Shown: positions 9,374 to 18,872, counted from the stretch's first letter. The stretch: DNA of 64,000 nt from an uncultured Bacteroidota bacterium (GCA_903893815.1 CAITNS010000066.1:1-64000); one strand, 5' to 3'. The notes: generated by a model from the letters alone, not told the origin. Translations and numbers: made by a program.

Positions 9374-9727
9374 TTATTTTTTATTTCGTAAAAAAACTAT
9401 CTCTTCTTTTAATTCAGCGATTAATCTTTCATATAAATCTTTCGAATCTTCACTGTTATTAGTGAAAACCATTTTGGTTGCAGCGTTTCCGCCTTTTTGA
9501 TTATAGTTTTGCTGCAAATAAGTATTTTCTTCGCCTAATAATGTTATAAGTTCTACATCAAGAATTTTACAAAGGTCTTTTAATCTATAAAGAGCCATTG
9601 TGTCTGGATTTTTTTCCATTTGAGAATAAGCTTGCTGTGTAACTTTTAATTTTTTAGCGATGTAATCTTGGCTAAAGTTTTTGCTTTCTCTTATTAACCG
9701 GATATTGTCCGAAACTGATTTTTTCAT
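9374..9727 (-). CDS. XRE-family helix-turn-helix regulator
   Basis: The 117-residue protein has a Cro/C1-type helix-turn-helix near residues 6-62 (NIRLIRESKNFSQDYIAKKL, then VTQQAYSQME) and a helical C terminus rich in Glu/Leu that probably dimerises. It starts from ATG at 9725-9727 and diverges from the membrane methyltransferase gene. The 95-base intergene contains a perfect inverted repeat (9758-9774) that could be its operator. The target genes are unknown; autoregulation and control of the divergent gene are inferred from position only. Confidence 0.85.
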   Translation of the reverse strand: MKKSVSDNIRLIRESKNFSQDYIAKKLKVTQQAYSQMEKNPDTMALYRLKDLCKILDVELITLLGEENTYLQQNYNQKGGNAATKMVFTNNSEDSKDLYERLIAELKEEIVFLRNKK

Positions 9728-9757
9728 TTTATAAATTTACAATTATATATTGTTATT

Positions 9758-9774
9758 TACAAATTACATTTGTA
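9758..9774. promoter_or_regulatory. Candidate operator between XRE regulator and membrane methyltransferase
   Basis: TACAAAT-TAC-ATTTGTA is a perfect 7+3+7 inverted repeat located between the divergent genes, just upstream of the -7 element TAAGTTTG. The size and position suit an XRE dimer site. Binding is inferred. Confidence 0.45.
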
Positions 9775-9784
9775 TGTATTCATG

Positions 9785-9792
9785 TAAGTTTG
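9785..9792 (+). promoter_or_regulatory. Bacteroidota -7 element for the membrane methyltransferase gene
   Basis: TAAGTTTG matches TAnnTTTG, 30 bases before the ATG at 9823. Confidence 0.5.
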
Positions 9793-9822
9793 TTTAAATT
9801 TTAATAACATAATAAAACTAAT

Positions 9823-10320
9823 ATGAATTTTTTAAAAAAACAATTTGACGCCTTAATTTATCTTTTTATAGGGCCATTTACTATTTTATATATAACTCCA
9901 TTATTTTTTAGAAAGTTAGAATCAAATTTTTTTATTCTTCCTAAATATGATCTTTTAGTTATAATAGGCGTAATTTTTATGAATTTTGGTGCTGTTTTGG
10001 CAATTATTTGTAGTCTTATGATGTTTATAAATAAATATGGTTCGGCTATACCATTTGTTAAACCTACCAAATTAGTAAATATGGGACCATATAAATTAGT
10101 AAGGCATCCAATGATGTGGGCATTATTTTTTGTTTTAATAGGTGAAAGTTTAGCTTATAGTTCCTTATTTACTGTTGGATGGTTAGTTATATGGGCTAGG
10201 TTTTCGTCTATATATATAAATAACTATGAAGAGCCATTTCTGATTAGACACTTTGGGCAAGAATACATTGATTATACTAAAAAAGTTCCTAGATGGATTC
10301 CATTTACTAAGCCAAACTAG
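9823..10320 (+). CDS. Isoprenylcysteine/phospholipid methyltransferase family membrane protein
   Basis: The 165-residue integral membrane protein has about four hydrophobic segments. It carries the signature of the ICMT/PEMT methyltransferase family: GPYKLVRHP at 89-97, and a Glu-Glu-Pro motif (136-138) followed by FGQEYIDYTKKVPRWIPF. These form the SAM-binding site in the known family structures. Bacterial members methylate small lipophilic or thiol substrates, and the substrate here is unknown. It stands alone downstream of the divergent XRE regulator and is followed by a short AT-rich gap before the C45 gene. Confidence 0.8.
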   Translation: MNFLKKQFDALIYLFIGPFTILYITPLFFRKLESNFFILPKYDLLVIIGVIFMNFGAVLAIICSLMMFINKYGSAIPFVKPTKLVNMGPYKLVRHPMMWALFFVLIGESLAYSSLFTVGWLVIWARFSSIYINNYEEPFLIRHFGQEYIDYTKKVPRWIPFTKPN

Positions 10321-10420
10321 GACTTTATTTTATCAAAATTGAAAATAATTTTTTATATAAAAACCTTTAAATGATTTTTTTCAGTAGTATATAATTGTGA
10401 TTTATGTTAAATTTACGATT

Positions 10421-12109
10421 ATGTCTCCTAGATTTCTTAAAAAATTATTTAAAATTGGATTAGTATTCACTCTACTAATTCTCGTAATTTTAATATATTT
10501 TATCATCGCCATTCAAATTGAGGTTCCTCAAATTAAAAATGACAAAACTCTTAATTGGAAGAGGGAAACCATAAGCGAAGATTTTTATAAAGTAAACCAA
10601 AATTGGTTAAAGCATAGCAAAAGTGGTTTGTGGGAATTATATGTAGAAGGTGATGCTTATGAGCGCGGTATTGCTAATGGTATGCTTACTAAAGAACTTA
10701 GTGCTTTTCAGGAAGAAGCCTTTTTTCGTCAGATACAATTATTAGTGCCGAATTTAAATTATTTAAAATTCTTAAAGTATTTTGTTGGTTATTTTAATCG
10801 TCATTTACCTGACCATATTACCGAAGAATACAAAGAAGAAATTTTAGGGATCTCTAAATACGCGAGTGATGAATATGATTTTATCGCACCAAAATATCAT
10901 CGCATCCTAAATTATCATGGTGCACATGATATTGGCCATGCTTTGCAAGATAAGAACATGACAGTGGGTTGCACATCTTTTTCTGTCTGGGATAAAAAAA
11001 GTGCTGATGGTAAATTATTAGTGGCACGTAATTTTGATTTTTATAGCGGTGATGATTTTGCTAAAAATAAAATCGTTCAGTTTACTAATCCTACAAAGGG
11101 CTACAAGTTTGCGACTGTAACATGGAGTGGTTTTATAGGCGCTTGTAGTGGCATGAACGATCAAGGATTAACTGTCACTATTAATGCGGCTAAAAGTTCT
11201 ATTCCTACAGATGCCGCCACGCCTATTGCCTTATTAGCAAGAGAAATTTTACAATATTCTAAAAATATAAATGAAGCAATTGCAATTGCTAAAAAACGAG
11301 ATGTATTTGTATCTGAAAGTATTTTAGTAGGAAGTGCATCGGATAATAAAACGATTAGCATCGAGAAATCACCTGCTAAAATGGATGTGTATGAAGTGCC
11401 AAATTCAAATCAAATCATTTGTCCGAATCATTACCAAGGTAAAGATTATGAAAATGATATTGCTAATTTGAATAACCAAATTGAAAGCTCTTCTTTATAT
11501 AGAAACATTCGTTTAAAACAATTACTAAGCAATAGTGATACAATTAACTATTTGCAAGCAGCAGCTATTTTAAGAAACCAAAAAGGATTAAATAATAAGA
11601 ACATTGGTTTAACTAATGAGAAAGGTTTGAATCAATTACTAGCGCATCACGCGGTTATTTTTAAACCCAAAGATAAATTAATGTGGGTAAGCGCAAATCC
11701 GTTTCAGTGTGGCAAATTTATTTGTTATAATTTGGATAGTGTATTTGCTAATGCCAAATCATTAAGTACTAATAAAGAAATCAATGTTGTTAGTTTAACT
11801 ATACAAGAAGACCCATTTTTGAAAACTCAAGGCTATAAAAACTTTTTATTATTTAAGCAGATTAAAAACTACGTACAGTACATTACAAAAAAATCAGAGA
11901 AAATAGAACTATCTGAAAATATTGAGAATGCTTTTATTCATTCAAATCCCGAAAGTTATTTCATGTATCAAATTTTAGGTGATTATTTTGCATCAAGAAA
12001 AAATAATACAATAGCTATAAAATATTATAATTTAGCTTTAACAAAAGAAATTGCTACACTTAAAGAAGAAAAACAAATTAAGGAGAGTATTGAAAACTGC
12101 AAAAAATAA
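10421..12109 (+). CDS. Membrane-anchored C45-family autoproteolytic acyltransferase/hydrolase
   Basis: An N-terminal membrane helix (residues about 9-32) precedes a domain related to peptidase family C45 (acyl-CoA:6-aminopenicillanic acid acyltransferase type). These Ntn hydrolases cleave themselves to expose an N-terminal Cys. TVGCTSFSVWD places the likely nucleophile at Cys184, followed by LLVARNFDFY and SGMNDQGLTVTINA, both typical. Bacteroidota homologues are thought to act on N-acyl compounds, but the substrate here is unknown. Residues about 430-562 form a helical TPR-like C terminus. I chose ATG at 10421 over GTG at 10397 because the upstream GTG overlaps the likely promoter. It is followed after 2 bases by a small gene, so the pair is probably cotranscribed. 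Confidence 0.8.
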   Translation: MSPRFLKKLFKIGLVFTLLILVILIYFIIAIQIEVPQIKNDKTLNWKRETISEDFYKVNQNWLKHSKSGLWELYVEGDAYERGIANGMLTKELSAFQEEAFFRQIQLLVPNLNYLKFLKYFVGYFNRHLPDHITEEYKEEILGISKYASDEYDFIAPKYHRILNYHGAHDIGHALQDKNMTVGCTSFSVWDKKSADGKLLVARNFDFYSGDDFAKNKIVQFTNPTKGYKFATVTWSGFIGACSGMNDQGLTVTINAAKSSIPTDAATPIALLAREILQYSKNINEAIAIAKKRDVFVSESILVGSASDNKTISIEKSPAKMDVYEVPNSNQIICPNHYQGKDYENDIANLNNQIESSSLYRNIRLKQLLSNSDTINYLQAAAILRNQKGLNNKNIGLTNEKGLNQLLAHHAVIFKPKDKLMWVSANPFQCGKFICYNLDSVFANAKSLSTNKEINVVSLTIQEDPFLKTQGYKNFLLFKQIKNYVQYITKKSEKIELSENIENAFIHSNPESYFMYQILGDYFASRKNNTIAIKYYNLALTKEIATLKEEKQIKESIENCKK

Positions 12110-12111
12110 TT

Positions 12112-12354
12112 ATGGAAACTTTAAAATGGTATAAAAGTAAAAGAAAGTTGGATGATTTATTAACGATGGTTTTGATAGATGATATAATGACCTATTACGC
12201 CAAAGAAAGTACTACTGATCAAACTAAACTGTACTCTGCTTTAGGTAATTATTACATTAAAACAACTGATTTTAATAGATTATTACCTTACTTGGGAGGT
12301 ACCGTTTTTGAGGAATGTAAGAAGCCTGCTAGGAAAAATTTGTCGCCTCTCTAA
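12112..12354 (+). CDS. Small unknown protein translationally linked to the C45 gene
   Basis: The 80-residue frame starts with ATG 2 bases after the stop of the C45 gene, so it is probably translated from the same message. It is charged and soluble with two likely helices (KLDDLLTMVLIDDIMTYYAK and LYSALGNYYIKTTDF) and ends in a basic tail. I do not recognise a family. Its stop overlaps the end of the convergent TPR-phosphatase gene by 4 bases. A small partner subunit or a decayed fragment of a longer protein are both possible. Confidence 0.55.
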   Translation: METLKWYKSKRKLDDLLTMVLIDDIMTYYAKESTTDQTKLYSALGNYYIKTTDFNRLLPYLGGTVFEECKKPARKNLSPL

Positions 12355-14588
12355 ATCTTTATACCAATTAAAGTTACATCATCTACTTGTTCTAAATCAC
12401 CAACCCAGTTGTTAAAAGTGTTATCTAATAACTCTTTTTGCTGTTGCATTGGTAAATGAGCGTTTGCAATTAATAACTCTTTTAAATTTTTGCTCATGAA
12501 CTTTTTGCCTTTCTCACCACCAAATTGGTCTGGGAATCCGTCGGTAAGGGTGTAAATAATATCTCCTTCATTTATGTCAATAGTGTGCGCTGTAAATCCT
12601 TCCTGATCTCTATCATGTTTTCCTACTGGCATTTTATCAGGTTTTATTTCTATTAATTCGTTACCACGAACAATCCAAACAGGATTATTGGCGGCAGCAA
12701 TATGTAATTGTTTGTTTTTAATGTCAAAGATTATCAATGAACAATCCATCCCGTCTTTTCCACCTTCTGCGCTGCCATCTCGCTTTAAACGTTTAATAAT
12801 GGTTTGGCGTGTATGATTCAAAATTTGAGCTGGATCTGATAAATGTTCAATGGCTTTTTCTAAACTTGTAATATTTAGTAAACTCATAATGGCTCCTGGC
12901 ACACCATGTCCTGTACTATCAGCGGTTGCTAAAACAAAATTGCCATTAGGCAATGTATCAGCCCAATAAAAATCGCCGCTAACTACGTCTTTGGGTTTGA
13001 ATAAAATGAAGTAATTATGTAAGTGTTGATTTAATAAATCATTTGAGGCCAAAAATGTTTTTTGTATTCTTTCTGCATAATTAATACTGTCGGTAATTTC
13101 TTTGTGTTTTTCTTCAACGATGTGTTTTTGGTGTTCTATAATTCCTTTTTGCTTATTGGTTAATCTGAAACGTTTGAATAATAAGGCTGAAAAAATTAAA
13201 ACTATTAAAAGAACAAAGGCTACCGAGCCAATAATTAGTTGTTGCTTCTGCTTTTCCTCTTTTGCTAGAACATCTTTTTTATCTTGCTCTGCTTTGCTGG
13301 ATAGTTTTTGTTTTTCTAAATCGGATTGAAATTTTTCTTTCGCGGCTGCTTGATGAACTATATCATTGCTAAGTTTTGTTTTATAGAATAAATATTTTTG
13401 AAAGTGATCAAATGCATCTTTGTAATTATTAGTTGCTGAATCAACTTGGTAGGCTAATTTTTCCGCATTTAGTAAATCGGGAACGTAACGATTTTTATTT
13501 GCTATTCTTAATAACCTTGAAGAGTAAAATTTCGCTTTTATATAATCTTTTTTAAGAAAGTAATCGTTTGCTATATGAGAAGAAACAAAATACACTTGAG
13601 ATTCAAAATTAAAATATTCATAAATTTCCAAAACAAATTGGTGATTTTCTATCGCTTTGTCATATTCTTTTTCAAGACAATAAACGTCACCAATTCCAAC
13701 TTTTGATACACCAATGTATTCTAAGTTGTTTTTATTTGCTTTGGCTAAATCGAGACATATGTTAAAGTACTTATGGGCATTTACAAGATCATATTTGTTT
13801 TTGTAAACATAGCCTAACTGATAATAAATATCTAATAATTGAGCTGTATCATTTGCTATTTTATATATTTTTTCGGCTATATCAAAGTTTTTTATGGCTT
13901 TACCCCATTGTTTTATATCTGCATAGAATCTTGCTCTTGTAAAATATGCTCTTGAAATCCTACTTGAATCTCCAATTTCTTTTTCTAATATTTCTGCTTT
14001 TTCAACATATTTTATTGCTAGTGTTGTATCTCCATATTCTGAATAAAAAAAAGCTAACTTAATAATGAATCTGGCTTCTCCTTTTTTGTAATTGAGTGTT
14101 TTCATTAATGCTTCGCCCTGTTTTAAACAATTCAATCTTTTCATTAAGTCGCCTCTGCCATTATAGTCGTCAGCGATCGCTAGTAAACATTCGATTATTC
14201 CAATTGGATCCTTATATTTTAAGCAAATATTAAGGTGTGTATTATAAGCATCTAATATCTTTAATGAGTTGCGTCCTTCTGTTTTATTATAATAATAAAC
14301 TATGAAATCAACCGCTTTAAATCTGGCGTCTAATAATTTACGTTTAGTAACACTGTCTTTTGTATCTGCTAATAATTTATCAGATAACTGTATTATTGGA
14401 TTTGCATATTTGAGATTGTCTTTAACTTCGCAAGTATTTGCGAGTTCAATTAAAATATTTATTTTATCAATATCGAATTTTGTATTTTTTAAGACTAAAT
14501 TCAAAGAATCTATCGTTCTGTTTTGTCCCCACACATTTTGTTGGCAAACGCAGAAAATAATAAATATAATAAATAGTGCCTTTTTCAT
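12351..14588 (-). CDS. TPR sensor with PP2C/SpoIIE serine phosphatase output
   Basis: A signal peptide (ending VWGQ) is followed by a periplasmic array of tetratricopeptide repeats (about residues 60-410), a coiled coil rich in Lys/Gln, one membrane helix (LIIGSVAFVLLIVLIFSALL, near 460-480), the linker EITDSINYAERIQ and a C-terminal PP2C/SpoIIE domain of about 230 residues. The metal-binding motifs TADSTGHGVPGAIMS, LTDGFPDQFGG and QVDDVTLIGI are intact. It should detect a periplasmic event and reverse a cytoplasmic serine phosphorylation such as that of an anti-sigma antagonist. Its output domain and linker closely parallel the sensor at 175-3324, which implies duplication with sensor swapping. 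The gene is monocistronic. Confidence 0.88.
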   Translation of the reverse strand: MKKALFIIFIIFCVCQQNVWGQNRTIDSLNLVLKNTKFDIDKINILIELANTCEVKDNLKYANPIIQLSDKLLADTKDSVTKRKLLDARFKAVDFIVYYYNKTEGRNSLKILDAYNTHLNICLKYKDPIGIIECLLAIADDYNGRGDLMKRLNCLKQGEALMKTLNYKKGEARFIIKLAFFYSEYGDTTLAIKYVEKAEILEKEIGDSSRISRAYFTRARFYADIKQWGKAIKNFDIAEKIYKIANDTAQLLDIYYQLGYVYKNKYDLVNAHKYFNICLDLAKANKNNLEYIGVSKVGIGDVYCLEKEYDKAIENHQFVLEIYEYFNFESQVYFVSSHIANDYFLKKDYIKAKFYSSRLLRIANKNRYVPDLLNAEKLAYQVDSATNNYKDAFDHFQKYLFYKTKLSNDIVHQAAAKEKFQSDLEKQKLSSKAEQDKKDVLAKEEKQKQQLIIGSVAFVLLIVLIFSALLFKRFRLTNKQKGIIEHQKHIVEEKHKEITDSINYAERIQKTFLASNDLLNQHLHNYFILFKPKDVVSGDFYWADTLPNGNFVLATADSTGHGVPGAIMSLLNITSLEKAIEHLSDPAQILNHTRQTIIKRLKRDGSAEGGKDGMDCSLIIFDIKNKQLHIAAANNPVWIVRGNELIEIKPDKMPVGKHDRDQEGFTAHTIDINEGDIIYTLTDGFPDQFGGEKGKKFMSKNLKELLIANAHLPMQQQKELLDNTFNNWVGDLEQVDDVTLIGIKI

Positions 14589-14674
14589 AATATTTTATCT
14601 TCACTATAATTCATTATAATGTGAATCTAATTTAATAAAAAAATAGAATGTGGGAAATAAATTATTGTTATAGC

Positions 14675-15808
14675 TTAAATCCCAGCTGCAATGACTTCCT
14701 TATACAATTTTTCATACATCGGAAGTATAGCTTCAATGTCAAATTTCTTTGCTTGTTCAAAGGCATTTTCTCTAAACTGTTGAAATTTCTTTTCGTCTGA
14801 TAATAAAGTAATGGTGTTTTTTGCCATATCTTGATAATCTCCTACATTACTCATATATCCTGTTTTTCCATGAATGTTTAGTTCAGGTATTCCACCAGTG
14901 TTAGATGATATAACAGGTATCTTTAAAGCCATTGCTTCTAATGCTGATAAACCAAAACTTTCTGTTTCTGACGGAAGAATAAACAAATCTGAAATAGATA
15001 ATACTTCTTTAGGATTGGCAATTTTACCTAACGATATAATATCGCTACACGTATTTAGTTCTCTGCATAATTTATCAATAGCTGGTCTTTCTGGGCCATC
15101 ACCCACTAATATTAATTTGCAAGGAATTTCTTTTCTCACAATATCAAATACCCTCAAAACATCCTCCACACGTTTTACTTTCCTAAAATTAGAAACATGT
15201 ATCAAAATTTTTTCGTTTGGTGCTGCAAAGTTTTTTCGATGACATTGCATTTCTGGTTGATGCTGATAGTCTTCTATTTTAATAAAATTCGGAATTACTT
15301 TTACATCATTGGCGATTTTAAAAGTCTTTAAAGTGTCTTTTCTTAAACTTTCAGAAACGGACGTAATGGCATTACTATTATTTAAAGAGAAAAAAATGAC
15401 TGGTTCAAAAGAGGGATCTTGTCCCACTAAAGTAATATCAGTTCCATGTAAAGTTGTAATGTATGGAAGATTTATTTTTCGTGATTTTAAAATTTGTTGT
15501 GCCAAGTAAGCAACAGATGCATGAGGTATAGCATAATGTACATGCAATACATCTAAGCGCTCGTAAATGGCAACATCTACAATTTTACTGGCTAGTACAC
15601 TTTCATACGGTTGATAATCGAATAAGGGATAATCATTGACGTTAACTTCATGATAAAATAAATTCTCGTTAAACTGATTTAATCTAAATGGTTGCGAGTA
15701 AGTAATAAAATGCACTTTATGTCCTTTATGAGCCAACGCTATTCCTAATTCAGTAGCAACAACACCACTTCCGCCAAAGGTTGGGTAACATACAATTCCT
15801 ATATTCAT
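14675..15808 (-). CDS. bshA: N-acetyl-alpha-D-glucosaminyl L-malate synthase (bacillithiol step 1)
   Basis: BshA joins UDP-GlcNAc and L-malate in the first step of bacillithiol synthesis, in the cytoplasm. The start MNIGIVCYPTFGGSGVVATE and the following HKVHFITYSQPFR are diagnostic of BshA among GT4 glycosyltransferases. The C-terminal Rossmann domain carries the sugar-nucleotide motif SETESFGLSALEAM. At 377 residues the length is normal. The other steps (bshB, bshC) are not in this window. It lies between two unrelated minus-strand genes and has a short repeat-rich gap upstream. Confidence 0.93.
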   Translation of the reverse strand: MNIGIVCYPTFGGSGVVATELGIALAHKGHKVHFITYSQPFRLNQFNENLFYHEVNVNDYPLFDYQPYESVLASKIVDVAIYERLDVLHVHYAIPHASVAYLAQQILKSRKINLPYITTLHGTDITLVGQDPSFEPVIFFSLNNSNAITSVSESLRKDTLKTFKIANDVKVIPNFIKIEDYQHQPEMQCHRKNFAAPNEKILIHVSNFRKVKRVEDVLRVFDIVRKEIPCKLILVGDGPERPAIDKLCRELNTCSDIISLGKIANPKEVLSISDLFILPSETESFGLSALEAMALKIPVISSNTGGIPELNIHGKTGYMSNVGDYQDMAKNTITLLSDEKKFQQFRENAFEQAKKFDIEAILPMYEKLYKEVIAAGI

Positions 15809-15844
15809 TTTTTTTAATTCGATAATTAGTTAATGAGTCAATTC

Positions 15845-15895
15845 GACAATGAAAGAAGATAATTTGACTAATAATAAATTCATTGTCAAATTATC
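15845..15895. repeat. Short interleaved inverted repeats upstream of bshA
   Basis: GACAATGAA (15845) pairs with TTCATTGTC (15879), and GATAATTTGAC (15858) pairs with GTCAAATTATC (15885). The arms are crossed rather than nested, so they do not make one simple hairpin. Similar GTCAAATT-rich fragments lie between genes in many Bacteroidota and are probably extragenic repeats. Confidence 0.5.
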
Positions 15896-15910
15896 TAATT
15901 GTCATATTGT

Positions 15911-18784
15911 CTAATTTACTTTGTTTCCATTTACATCTAACTCGATAATTTCATAACCAAGTTTTGATAATTTTTCGAAGTTAGTTGCTTTATCACCAAC
16001 AATTAAAATAACCATGTTATTATATGGTAAATTCTTTTTAGCTAAAGCATCAATTTCTGCTTTGGTAATGGTTTTAATAATTTCTCCTTGTTTAGCTACA
16101 TAGCTTTTATCTAAATTATAATCTAATATACGTTTAACGAATCCTAATTTTTGTTGAGGCGATTCATATTTTAAAGCATCAGCTTGAGCCATAGCATTTT
16201 TAGTGAATTCTAATTCTTCAGCAGTAATGCCGCCTTCGCAGTATTTTTTTAATTCATCCATGATGATAACTAGAGAACTATCTGTTGTGTTAGCTTTTAC
16301 ACCAGCACCAATTGTATATGGTGCTACAAATTTATTTCCACTAAAACCACCACGCGCACCATAAGTAAAACCTTTTACTTCACGCAAGATAAAATTCACT
16401 CTACTATTAAATGCCCCAGCAAAAGAATAGTTCATGATATTGGATTTAAAAAATTCTTCTGTTGCATCATATGGTAATGATAAATTACCAACTCTAATTT
16501 CGGATTGTGGCGCTCCTTTTTTATCTACGAAATAGATGCGAGTTTTGTCAATTTCTGGTAACTTATATTTTGCCTGAGGCATAGTATTAACAGATTGTAG
16601 TTTATTTAAAAAGCTTAATTTCTTTAATGCGTTTACTTGGTCAATATCTCCACTAACAGCTAATACAGAGTTAAAGCCAGAGAAATTTTTGTAATAAGCT
16701 TTTACATCATCTAAAGTAATCGAAGAAACAGATTCAGTGTTACCATTTGCAGAGATGGATAAATTTGAACCTTCTCCATATAATAGTTTTGCATACACGT
16801 TACTAGCAATAGCAGTTGCTTGAGTTAACGAGTTAGTGATACCGTCTAATTGTTCTTTCTTTACCAAGTCAAAATCTTCTTGATCAAATTTTGGCATGAA
16901 TAACATTTCTTCTGCAATTTTTAAAGTGGAATCTAAATTTTGTTTTAATGCAGAAATATACAGTCCCACTTCATTGTCATTTGCGTAAAAAGAAACTTCA
17001 CTACCCAAGCGTTCTAATATGCTTCCTATTTCTTCCGCACTATGCTTTTGTGTTGATTCTTCCATTAAAGAAGTTAATAAAACCGCTAAGCCTAATTTTG
17101 GTTCGTAACGGTGACCAATAGGCATAGTAAATTGAATGTTTACTTTTGGAATATCATTATTATTAATGCCAATTGCTTTAATGCCGTTTTTGAAATTAGA
17201 AGTCCAATAGTTTGGTAATGGAACCAATTTAGCTCCTTTAGCTGCAGGTATTTTGCTTCTATTAAAATTATCTTTAGGCTCATTGTATGATAAGTTTTTG
17301 TATTCAGCGCTTTCTTCTTCAATTGTTCTTTCATACATTTTCCAAGTATCTGTTTTTGCTGATAAATCAGATTTTCCTTTTGGTACACAACTTAAAATTA
17401 CTCCGAATTTTCCTTTGATATAAGTGTTATAAACACGCATCACATCTTCTTTAGTAACCTTTAAATTATTTGCCATTTCGATTTTTAAATAATTTGGATT
17501 GTTAGCATACGTTTGGTAAGCTGCCAACTGAGCGCCCTTTCCTTGAACCGTAGCTAAACTACTATATAAATTACTTTGATAGGATACTTTATATTTTTTA
17601 ATATCATCGTTTGTTGCTCCAGTTTTTTCCCATTCTGCTAACGATTGATTTAACATAGCTTCGATATCTGCTAATTTTGTTCCAGCATTTGCGCGAATCA
17701 GTATTTCAAACTGTCCTGCTAATTCTCTACTGTAATTATATGCGTTTGCTGATACGGCTTTTTGCGATTTAATAAATGTATTGTATAATGGTGAACTTTT
17801 TGAAGATGATAATATTTCGCCTAGCACATCTAAAGCTACTTCGTCTTTATCCATTGAAGGAACGGTAGGGTAGGTTACTTTATACATTGGGAATTTAATA
17901 TTGTCTTCGTAAGAAATATATCTGTTTTCTGTTAAGACAGCAACTTGTTTAGTCATATTTTTAACTTCTGGTCCGCGAGGAATTGAACCAAAATATTTGT
18001 CGGCTAACTTTATAACTTCAGCAGTATTAACATCGCCAGATACAGTAAGCACAGCGTTATTAGGTCCATACCAACGCATATAAAAACGTTTCAAATCATT
18101 TACATCTACTCTGTTTAAGTCTTCAATATAACCAATCGTAGTCCAAGAGTAGGGGTGACCTTTAGGGAATAATGCTTCGCCAGTTTTTTCTCCAACTAAA
18201 CCATAGGGTTTATTGTCGTAATTTTGTCCGCGTTCGTTTTTTACAGTAGCACGTTGTACTTCAAATTTCTTCTGTGTTACAGAGTCTAATAAAAAGCCCA
18301 TTCTATCTGCCTCTAACCAAAGCATTTTTTCTAATTGATTGGAAGGAACCGTTTCAAAATAATTCGTTCTATCAGAGTTAGTAGAGCCATTTAATGTTCC
18401 ACCAGCTTCTGTAATAATTTTAAAATGTTGTTCATCTGCTACATTTTTAGAACCTTGAAACATCATGTGTTCAAAGAAATGTGCAAAGCCAGAACGCCCT
18501 TGTTGTTCTCTGTTTGAACCAACATGGTATGTTACATCAACATAAGCAATTGGATCACTATGATCTTCGTGCACAACGATTGTTAAGCCATTTGCTAACA
18601 CATATTTTTTATAAGGTATCGAAATTTCATTACCAACTTTTGCAACCGTTTGTAATAATTTAGGCGCAGTAGCTGAAGGTTTTACATTTGCTTTAGTTGT
18701 TGGCGCTTTGGTGGTAGCCGTTTTTACTTGCGCATTCATAGATAATGATGCTATTGCAAGTAGTGATAAAATGTATTTGTTCAT
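15911..18784 (-). CDS. Secreted M16-family zinc metalloprotease (insulinase type, two halves)
   Basis: The protein has a signal peptide (MNKYILSLLAIA... ending MNAQ) and two tandem M16 clamshell halves. The first holds the inverted zinc motif HFFEH (102-106) with the distal Glu in NERGQNYD, and the second half lacks a zinc site, as in pitrilysin-type enzymes. M16 proteases of this layout degrade peptides in the periplasm; the large chamber selects short, unfolded substrates. I start at the internal Met (18784), because upstream codons to 18838 add a polar N terminus that would block the signal peptide. It is the only gene between bshA and the engB pair, and the downstream side carries the extragenic repeat. 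Confidence 0.9.
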   Translation of the reverse strand: MNKYILSLLAIASLSMNAQVKTATTKAPTTKANVKPSATAPKLLQTVAKVGNEISIPYKKYVLANGLTIVVHEDHSDPIAYVDVTYHVGSNREQQGRSGFAHFFEHMMFQGSKNVADEQHFKIITEAGGTLNGSTNSDRTNYFETVPSNQLEKMLWLEADRMGFLLDSVTQKKFEVQRATVKNERGQNYDNKPYGLVGEKTGEALFPKGHPYSWTTIGYIEDLNRVDVNDLKRFYMRWYGPNNAVLTVSGDVNTAEVIKLADKYFGSIPRGPEVKNMTKQVAVLTENRYISYEDNIKFPMYKVTYPTVPSMDKDEVALDVLGEILSSSKSSPLYNTFIKSQKAVSANAYNYSRELAGQFEILIRANAGTKLADIEAMLNQSLAEWEKTGATNDDIKKYKVSYQSNLYSSLATVQGKGAQLAAYQTYANNPNYLKIEMANNLKVTKEDVMRVYNTYIKGKFGVILSCVPKGKSDLSAKTDTWKMYERTIEEESAEYKNLSYNEPKDNFNRSKIPAAKGAKLVPLPNYWTSNFKNGIKAIGINNNDIPKVNIQFTMPIGHRYEPKLGLAVLLTSLMEESTQKHSAEEIGSILERLGSEVSFYANDNEVGLYISALKQNLDSTLKIAEEMLFMPKFDQEDFDLVKKEQLDGITNSLTQATAIASNVYAKLLYGEGSNLSISANGNTESVSSITLDDVKAYYKNFSGFNSVLAVSGDIDQVNALKKLSFLNKLQSVNTMPQAKYKLPEIDKTRIYFVDKKGAPQSEIRVGNLSLPYDATEEFFKSNIMNYSFAGAFNSRVNFILREVKGFTYGARGGFSGNKFVAPYTIGAGVKANTTDSSLVIIMDELKKYCEGGITAEELEFTKNAMAQADALKYESPQQKLGFVKRILDYNLDKSYVAKQGEIIKTITKAEIDALAKKNLPYNNMVILIVGDKATNFEKLSKLGYEIIELDVNGNKVN

Positions 18785-18872
18785 GTTATTTTTAATTTGA
18801 ATATTAAATGTAATAAATTGATTGTAGTTTTTTTTCAAAAAAGGATAAATGGTAAAATAGCTTTATATGTAT

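Noticed and set aside
15841-15910. Possible insertion-sequence end
   Set aside because: The inverted arms are crossed and short, and no transposase lies nearby.
18785-18838. Longer start for the M16 protease
   Set aside because: It would put 18 polar residues before the signal peptide; the internal ATG gives a normal exported start.
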